Of a DNA stretch of 64,000 nt, positions 58,603-64,000 are shown one piece after another (position 1 is the first letter of the stretch; each line of letters starts with the position of its first letter). The translations under genes and the position numbers were made by a program. The stretch is taken from the NCBI RefSeq assembly GCF_000235625.1, contig NZ_AGTR01000084.1, forward strand, positions 248,001 to 312,000. The letters run 5' to 3'. The notes under the pieces were generated by a model. It was not told the origin of the DNA and did not search any database. It saw only the letters and a list, made by a program, of their open reading frames with translations. Source of the DNA: Marinobacter manganoxydans MnI7-9 (GTDB taxonomy: Bacteria; Pseudomonadota; Gammaproteobacteria; Pseudomonadales; Oleiphilaceae).

Positions 58603-60056
58603 GCAGTGCCTGGCTGAACGATCTGTCGGCATGGCTCAGCCTGCATCCCGGCTGGCTGGCAACAGCCCTGTTTACGACTGCCTTCATCGAATCACTCGCT
58701 ATAGCCGGCATTATTGTCCCGGGTGTCGCCATCCTGTTTGCCGTCGCCGTATTGGCGGGGGAGACCGGCATGCCGCTTGCGGAAGCACTGCTTTGGGCGG
58801 GCCTTGGGGCCATCGCCGGCGACACGGCAAGTTTTGGCCTGGGGCGACTGCTGCAGGGGCGCCTGACAACCGCCTGGCCACTGAGCCGCTATCCAAAAAT
58901 CATCGGTACCGGGGAGCGCTTCTTCAAGCGTCACGGCGGCAAGAGTGTGATCATCGGCCGCTTCGTCGGCCCGGTCAGACCGATCATCCCGCTCGTGGCC
59001 GGGGCCCTGATGATGTCCTGGCGACGCTTTCTGGCTTTCAACATCGGCTCCGCTGTTGCCTGGGCGCCAGTCTACATCTTCCCGGGGTTTCTGGTGGGCA
59101 GTGCCCTGGCCAGTGATATCAGGCCTCCGGCGCATTTTTACGCGGTCATCGGCATCAGCCTCGCGGCCCTGACGGTGGTCTATTTCGTGCTGCTGAGGTT
59201 TCAGCTGGGACTTGGGGAGGACAGCCGTTTCTACCGCTGGCTGAAGCAGTGGATGGCGCAATACGAGGCTACGAACCGTTTCTGGCGCTTGTACACGAAT
59301 CAACGACCGGCCCGGGAGGGCGAATTCCCGCTGGCCTCATTCATGCTGGCACTGGGTGCCTCCGCACTACTTCTGATCTGGGGGCAGTTGGCTACCGCCA
59401 CCAGCCTCCTGGATGGGTTCGATCAGGCCACCCTTCTCTGGTTTGAGCAACTCCGGCAACCTCTGTTGGACGGTCCCTTCATTGCCATTACCCTGCTGGG
59501 TGACGCGCCGGTGTTAATGACCGCCGGTGTGCTCGCCTGCGCGGCACTGCTATTCCGGGGCTATTACGCCGCGGCCATCCATGTTATGACGGCTATCGCA
59601 GTGACGGTGGTTCTGGTCTGGGGCCTGAAGGCGCTGCTGGGCGTGCCCCGGCCGGATGAAGTCATGGGCCCGCCGAATTCCGGCGCTTTTCCCAGTGGTC
59701 ACACGGCGGGCATTACCCTGATGGTGACGCTGCTGGCAAGTTTCGTCGCCGGCGAAAGCAGGCATCGGAGACGTTGGCAATACTACGTGCTGCTCTCGCT
59801 GCCACTGGTGCCCGTGGCTTTGAGCCGGCTCTACCTTGGGGTGCACTGGTTCACCGATGTGATTGGAGGACTACTGCTTGCCCTGGCCGTTACCGGTGCA
59901 GTGCGGGCCAGTTACAGCCGCTATGACAAGGTTCCGTTGGCGCCCGATATCACCATCGTTGGTGCAGCGGTGGTGTGGTTAATCCTTACGGGAGCCTACA
60001 TCCTGCTGTCCTGGGATCAGGCGGTTCTGAACTTCAGGCCGGTTGCTGGCACCTAA
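58599..60056 (+). CDS. DedA-PAP2 phosphatase fusion
   Basis: The 485-residue protein joins an N-terminal DedA/SNARE-associated domain (FIESLAIAGIIVPG, FVGPVRPIIPLVAGALMMS) with a C-terminal PAP2 phosphatase. The PAP2 triad is complete: KALLGVPRP (near 344), PSGH (near 366) and SRLYLGVHWFTD (near 408). It should act on a lipid phosphate at the membrane, possibly undecaprenyl pyrophosphate or phosphatidate; DedA proteins are linked to polyprenyl-phosphate recycling. It is translationally coupled to the degenerate GGDEF pair, which suggests a shared signal. Its stop overlaps the opposing gene stop (CTAA). Confidence 0.9.
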   Translation: MSSAWLNDLSAWLSLHPGWLATALFTTAFIESLAIAGIIVPGVAILFAVAVLAGETGMPLAEALLWAGLGAIAGDTASFGLGRLLQGRLTTAWPLSRYPKIIGTGERFFKRHGGKSVIIGRFVGPVRPIIPLVAGALMMSWRRFLAFNIGSAVAWAPVYIFPGFLVGSALASDIRPPAHFYAVIGISLAALTVVYFVLLRFQLGLGEDSRFYRWLKQWMAQYEATNRFWRLYTNQRPAREGEFPLASFMLALGASALLLIWGQLATATSLLDGFDQATLLWFEQLRQPLLDGPFIAITLLGDAPVLMTAGVLACAALLFRGYYAAAIHVMTAIAVTVVLVWGLKALLGVPRPDEVMGPPNSGAFPSGHTAGITLMVTLLASFVAGESRHRRRWQYYVLLSLPLVPVALSRLYLGVHWFTDVIGGLLLALAVTGAVRASYSRYDKVPLAPDITIVGAAVVWLILTGAYILLSWDQAVLNFRPVAGT

Positions 60057-60631
60057 CCTTCTTCCAGCGCCTCCAGGAGCCCCTGAAGCCGGGTGAGCCG
60101 CTCCAGAGGGTCCTGCAATTCCACCAGCTTCTGTTTCTCCTGCTTGTCCAGTGGCAGAAGTTCGGTGAGCCGCCAGCCAACATCCCGGGCATCACCATAG
60201 TCAATGTCCATGTTCAGGTCCCGGATGACCGGATGACGAAACAACGCCTTCAGAACCGAGGGCAACTCGCTGAAACGCTCCGGCACCTCACTCTCTGCCT
60301 CTTCAATCAGGCACTCGACGTCTCCCACATTCAGGCCGTCTTCCTGCTGCCAGCTGCGGACCACGGAGACCTTGGATTCGCCTTCAACGGTAATCCCCAG
60401 AAGGCCGTTTTCCAGCTGCTGGAAATCAATAATACGTACATAAGTGCCGATATCGTAGAAGGCGGCGGTGCGCCCGGCCTCTCCGCCTTCCTGCAACAGC
60501 ACCACAACGAACCCACGATCCTCCTTGAGACAACGGGTCAGCATGTCGATGTAGCGCGGCTCGAACAGCTGCAAGGGAATCCTCCCCCTGGGCAGGACGA
60601 TGGAATTCAGGGGGAACAAAGGTACATTCAT
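60053..60631 (-). CDS. Lon substrate-binding-domain protein
   Basis: The 192-residue protein is a stand-alone Lon N-terminal (LAN) domain without ATPase or protease parts. It starts MNVPLFPLNSIVLPRGRIPLQLFEPRY, and the FEPRYIDML segment is the family mark. The start was chosen over one 5 codons upstream. Such proteins occur widely in proteobacteria; function is unknown, though a role as adaptor or substrate binder is assumed. Confidence 0.9.
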   Translation of the reverse strand: MNVPLFPLNSIVLPRGRIPLQLFEPRYIDMLTRCLKEDRGFVVVLLQEGGEAGRTAAFYDIGTYVRIIDFQQLENGLLGITVEGESKVSVVRSWQQEDGLNVGDVECLIEEAESEVPERFSELPSVLKALFRHPVIRDLNMDIDYGDARDVGWRLTELLPLDKQEKQKLVELQDPLERLTRLQGLLEALEEG

Positions 60632-60683
60632 AAGTGCAACAGTCACCGGAAAGCAGACTCCACAGTTTACACAGCCCGGACAA

Positions 60684-61940
60684 TCACCGGATGGACAGCA
60701 ATTGCTGAACTTCGTCGACCCGGGCCCTGGCCTCCGTCAGAAGCTGCAAACTGCGAGAAGCATTGAGTTCAAGCTCGCCCAGACGCCGATACGCCGGCAC
60801 CTGGTCGAACGGGGGAAGCTCGGCATTCTGGCTGGAACCGATCATCGAATGCAATTGCGCCACGATAACCACATCCACCAATTGGGGTGATGTCTCTCGG
60901 CATTCATAGCCCCAGTCCTCGGCATGACGGACCGCCTCAACGAACGCCGGCGGGAACGACCAGTTCTCCAGAACCGCCGTACCCACATCCGCCCTGAGTT
61001 CGCGGATTGCATGGCTGAGGTTGGCCTCATCGGCAAAGAGATTCACATGATGTTCCGCCTGGACCAGGATCGGTACCACGCCGATATCATGGAGCAGTCC
61101 CGCCAGCAACGCCTCCTCCGGATTCAATTTGGTGGCGTGATCCGCCAGCACCCAGCAAAGGGCAGCCACTTCACGAGAGTGACGCCAAAGCTTTTCCATC
61201 TCTTTCTGAAGCGACGCCTGACGGGTCTTGAACACCTCACGCATGGAAAACACCGTCACCAGCTGGCGGGTGGTGCGCATGCCCAAACGGACCACTGCTT
61301 CCCGGACATTCCGGACATCACTGAATCCGCGATAAAGCGGGCTATTACAGGCGCGAACGAGCTTGGCCGCCATCGCCGGGTCGGCCGATACGGCAAGAGC
61401 CACCTGATCCGCCGTCGACTCCTCTCTATCTACCGCCCGCCGGACCTTCCAGGCCACATCCGGCACACTGGGAAGCTTCACCTGGTTCGATCTCAGCTCC
61501 GACAGGAATTCCATCAGCAGGTGATGTTCCTCGCTCTCGAGCCCTCCATTGCCTTCACCTGAATCCATCTCAACCTGTTCGACAGGCGCCGAACGCAGCA
61601 ACTGGTTAAGGATGTCCTGTTCGACGACCAGGAATTCCGAGGGTTTGACGGCTGTAACGTCGTACATTCGTGGCTGGAGTCTGGCAATCGGGTTCTGGGC
61701 TTTCTCGGTTTCGGCTTCGATGATCGTTTTTCGGCCATCCACGGACTCAAGCTCAATCTTTCCTGCCACCAGGAAAAAATCGAGACCGTCACGGACACCG
61801 CGTTCCAGCACCCTCTGCCCGGGCCCATGGGTACGACGCTCGGCCCGGCTGGCAAGCAAAACCAACTGGTCATCGGTCAGCCGGTTCAAGGGCTGGAACT
61901 CTTTAAGGCGACGAAGCGGCAGGCTTTCCTGGCCGGCCAT
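60684..61940 (-). CDS. Cyclic-nucleotide-like sensor with HDOD domain
   Basis: The 418-residue protein has an N-terminal cNMP-binding-like beta roll (about residues 18-110) and an HDOD domain (about 150-360) with KLPSVPDVAWKVRRAV, the HDOD start, and LLAGLLHDIGVVPI near the centre. In HDOD proteins the HD metal ligands are degenerate; the HD in LLHDIG remains, but the remaining ligands are not evident. The ATG at 61940 has AAGGAG 7 bases upstream and was preferred to one two codons earlier. Relatives act in motility and signalling. No partner is adjacent. Confidence 0.87.
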   Translation of the reverse strand: MAGQESLPLRRLKEFQPLNRLTDDQLVLLASRAERRTHGPGQRVLERGVRDGLDFFLVAGKIELESVDGRKTIIEAETEKAQNPIARLQPRMYDVTAVKPSEFLVVEQDILNQLLRSAPVEQVEMDSGEGNGGLESEEHHLLMEFLSELRSNQVKLPSVPDVAWKVRRAVDREESTADQVALAVSADPAMAAKLVRACNSPLYRGFSDVRNVREAVVRLGMRTTRQLVTVFSMREVFKTRQASLQKEMEKLWRHSREVAALCWVLADHATKLNPEEALLAGLLHDIGVVPILVQAEHHVNLFADEANLSHAIRELRADVGTAVLENWSFPPAFVEAVRHAEDWGYECRETSPQLVDVVIVAQLHSMIGSSQNAELPPFDQVPAYRRLGELELNASRSLQLLTEARARVDEVQQLLSIR

Positions 61941-62100
61941 AGGCATACTCCTTGTCGGATCAAACCGGAAAATAAGTTGGCAACTGTGTTAACTATTGTA
62001 AACAGAGGCTCTGAAAACAACCATGCGCCTGGAGTCTAATCTGGTATCCTCTGTTTTTTTGATCAACGTCATCAGGTAACAACAGAGAGAAAAGAACCCC

Positions 62101-63936
62101 ATGCCCCAGTATCGTTCGCGGACATCCACCGCAGGCCGCAACATGGCCGGCGCCCGTGCCCTCTGGCGCGCCACCGGCATGAAAGACGGCGACTTCGGCA
62201 AACCGATCATCGCGGTTGCCAACTCTTTCACCCAGTTCGTGCCCGGCCACGTGCACCTTAAGGACCTCGGGCAACTGGTGTGCCGCGAAATCGAGTCCGC
62301 CGGCGGTGTTGCCAAGGAATTCAACACCATCGCGGTCGATGATGGCATCGCCATGGGCCATGACGGCATGCTTTACTCCCTGCCATCCCGGGAGATCATC
62401 GCCGACTCCGTAGAGTACATGGTCAATGCCCACTGTGCCGATGCGCTTGTGTGTATTTCCAACTGCGACAAGATCACCCCGGGCATGCTGATGGCTGCCA
62501 TGCGCCTCAACATCCCCACGATCTTCGTCTCTGGCGGCCCCATGGAAGCAGGCAAGACCAAACTGTCGGAGCACAAGCTCGACCTGGTGGACGCCATGGT
62601 CATTGCTGCAGATCCCAACGCCTCCGACGAACAGGTGGAAGAGTATGAGCGCAGCGCCTGTCCGACCTGTGGCTCCTGTTCCGGCATGTTCACCGCCAAC
62701 TCCATGAACTGCCTCACCGAGGCCATCGGTCTGGCGCTGCCGGGCAACGGTTCGCTCCTGGCAACGCACGCCGACCGGGAGCAGCTGTTCCTCAAAGCCG
62801 GTCGACAGATTGTGGAGAATGCGCGGCGCTATTACGAGGAGGATGACGCCAGCGTACTGCCGTTGAGCATTGCTTCAATGGCGGCTTTCGAAAACGCCAT
62901 GGTCATGGACATCGCCATGGGCGGCTCAACCAACACCATCCTCCATTTGCTGGCGGCAGCCCAGGAAGGCGGTGTCCCGTTCACCCTGAACGAGATCGAC
63001 CAACTGTCACGTCGTGTACCGCAACTTTGCAAAGTGGCTCCGAACTCACCCAAATATCACATGGAAGATGTGCACCGGGCCGGCGGTATCATGGGCATTC
63101 TCGGCGAGCTGGAACGGGGCGGCCTGATCAACACCGACCTTCCCACCGTGCACAGCAAGACCATGCGAGAAGCGCTCGAGACCTGGGATATCATGAGGTC
63201 GCCGCCCACCGAAGTGGTCGAGTTCTACAAGGCCGGCCCTGCCGGCATTCCCACGCAGACCGCGTTCTCCCAGAGCACCCGCTGGCCAACCCTGGACGGT
63301 GACCGGGAAACCGGCTGCATCCGCTCGGTTGAGAACGCCTACAGTTCCGAAGGCGGCCTGGCCGTACTCTATGGCAATATTGCCCTTGACGGCTGCGTGG
63401 TCAAGACTGCGGGCGTAGACGAGAGCATCTTCGTGTTCGAAGGCAAGGCAAGGGTATTCGAGAGCCAGGATTCCGCCGTTGCCGGAATTCTCTCCGACGA
63501 GGTCAAGCCGGGCGAGGTTGTCATCATCCGTTACGAAGGGCCCCGTGGCGGACCGGGCATGCAGGAAATGCTGTATCCGACCAGCTACCTGAAATCCAAG
63601 GGACTCGGCAAAGACTGCGCGCTACTGACGGACGGACGTTTCTCTGGCGGCACTTCCGGCCTGTCCATCGGCCACGCGTCGCCGGAAGCGGCCGCCGGCG
63701 GAGCCATTGGCCTGATCGAAAATGGCGACACAATCCGCATCGACATTCCGAACCGGAGCATCAACGTGGAGCTGGATCAGCCCGAACTGGATCGTCGCCG
63801 GGAAGCCAGGGACGCCAAGGGCTGGAAACCGGAACTGCCACGGGACCGCAAGGTGTCTGCAGCCCTGAAAGCCTATGCGCTACTGGCCACGAGCGCCGAT
63901 AAGGGCGCCGTTAGGGATCTCGAAAAGCTCGACTGA
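62101..63936 (+). CDS. ilvD: Dihydroxy-acid dehydratase
   Basis: IlvD dehydrates 2,3-dihydroxy acids to 2-keto acids in isoleucine and valine synthesis, with an iron-sulfur cluster. The 611-residue protein has the cluster cysteines in [12 protein letters not shown] and [18 protein letters not shown], plus [10 protein letters not shown]-type [12 protein letters not shown] and [20 protein letters not shown]. It has the long, E. coli-like form. It stands alone, followed by a terminator. Confidence 0.97.
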   Translation: MPQYRSRTSTAGRNMAGARALWRATGMKDGDFGKPIIAVANSFTQFVPGHVHLKDLGQLVCREIESAGGVAKEFNTIAVDDGIAMGHDGMLYSLPSREIIADSVEYMVNAHCADALVCISNCDKITPGMLMAAMRLNIPTIFVSGGPMEAGKTKLSEHKLDLVDAMVIAADPNASDEQVEEYERSACPTCGSCSGMFTANSMNCLTEAIGLALPGNGSLLATHADREQLFLKAGRQIVENARRYYEEDDASVLPLSIASMAAFENAMVMDIAMGGSTNTILHLLAAAQEGGVPFTLNEIDQLSRRVPQLCKVAPNSPKYHMEDVHRAGGIMGILGELERGGLINTDLPTVHSKTMREALETWDIMRSPPTEVVEFYKAGPAGIPTQTAFSQSTRWPTLDGDRETGCIRSVENAYSSEGGLAVLYGNIALDGCVVKTAGVDESIFVFEGKARVFESQDSAVAGILSDEVKPGEVVIIRYEGPRGGPGMQEMLYPTSYLKSKGLGKDCALLTDGRFSGGTSGLSIGHASPEAAAGGAIGLIENGDTIRIDIPNRSINVELDQPELDRRREARDAKGWKPELPRDRKVSAALKAYALLATSADKGAVRDLEKLD

Positions 63937-63957
63937 GCACTGAGATCCTGAACCAAC

Positions 63958-63989
63958 AAAAAAGCCGCGGACATCTCGCGGGCTTTTTT
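63958..63989 (+). terminator. Terminator after ilvD
   Basis: AAAAAAGCCGCG pairs with CGCGGGCTTTTTT around GACATCT with one bulged base; the T run is part of the right arm. It starts 21 bases after the ilvD stop. Confidence 0.88.
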
Positions 63990-64000
63990 GTTCAGGAAAC

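Overview
The window reads as a stretch of chromosome from a moderately GC-rich marine gammaproteobacterium, most likely Marinobacter or a close relative. The reasons are the gene order and the protein content. The blocks hemA-prfA-prmC facing TPR lipoprotein-lolB-ispE-tRNA-Gln-prs-rplY-pth-ychF-tRNA-Met, rpsF-rpsR-DUF2232-rplI-dnaB-alr, and proA-nadD-rsfS-rlmH-mrdA-rodA-rlpA-dacA-ybeD-lipB follow the Pseudomonas-type arrangement. An Anr/Fnr regulator and a pyrophosphate-type phosphofructokinase fit the same group. The genus is inferred from family knowledge, not from a database search.

Layout. 1-3041 (minus): prmC (cut by the window edge), prfA, hemA. 3289-10355 (plus): TPR lipoprotein, lolB, ispE, tRNA-Gln, prs, rplY, pth, ychF, tRNA-Met. 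10356-11410: a low-GC interval of about 1 kb holding one orphan solute-binding protein, bounded by a 28-base imperfect repeat of the tRNA-Met 3' end; it looks like the scar of an integrated element. 11521-18521 (plus): PACE efflux protein, small membrane protein, metY, lipA, a chemoreceptor and an RND-type exporter. 18522-18956: a convergent gap holding two palindromic elements with the same 54-base core layout. 18957-26664: Spy-like protein, rbgA, fabB, anr with a likely ANR box, an SDR, a small unknown gene, alr and dnaB. 26896-32503 (minus): rplI, DUF2232, rpsR, rpsF, rlmB, rnr. 32755-46040: tRNA-Leu, a large orphan lipoprotein, selO, an acyl-CoA dehydrogenase, ubiX, mpl, PPi-PFK, glutaredoxin, a dCache chemoreceptor, a YqaA protein and an AarF-type kinase. 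46293-47384: a complete diguanylate cyclase. 47386-56417 (minus): the lipB to proA envelope and ribosome-maturation cluster. 56591-60056 (plus): three translationally coupled membrane-protein genes, two with degenerate GGDEF domains and one DedA-PAP2 fusion. 60053-61940 (minus): a Lon-substrate-binding-domain protein and an HDOD protein. 62101-63936 (plus): ilvD and its terminator.

Most genes are core functions: translation termination and ribosome assembly (prfA, prmC, pth, rbgA, rsfS, rlmH, rlmB, rnr, r-proteins), cell-wall elongation and recycling (mrdA, rodA, dacA, rlpA, mpl, alr), lipoate synthesis (lipA, lipB) and outer-membrane lipoprotein sorting (lolB). No rRNA, CRISPR array, transposase, integrase or phage gene was seen. 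The parts least explained by known genes are the palindromic pair at 18564-18859, the tRNA-Met duplication at 10328-11410 and the paired degenerate GGDEF operon at 56591-60056.
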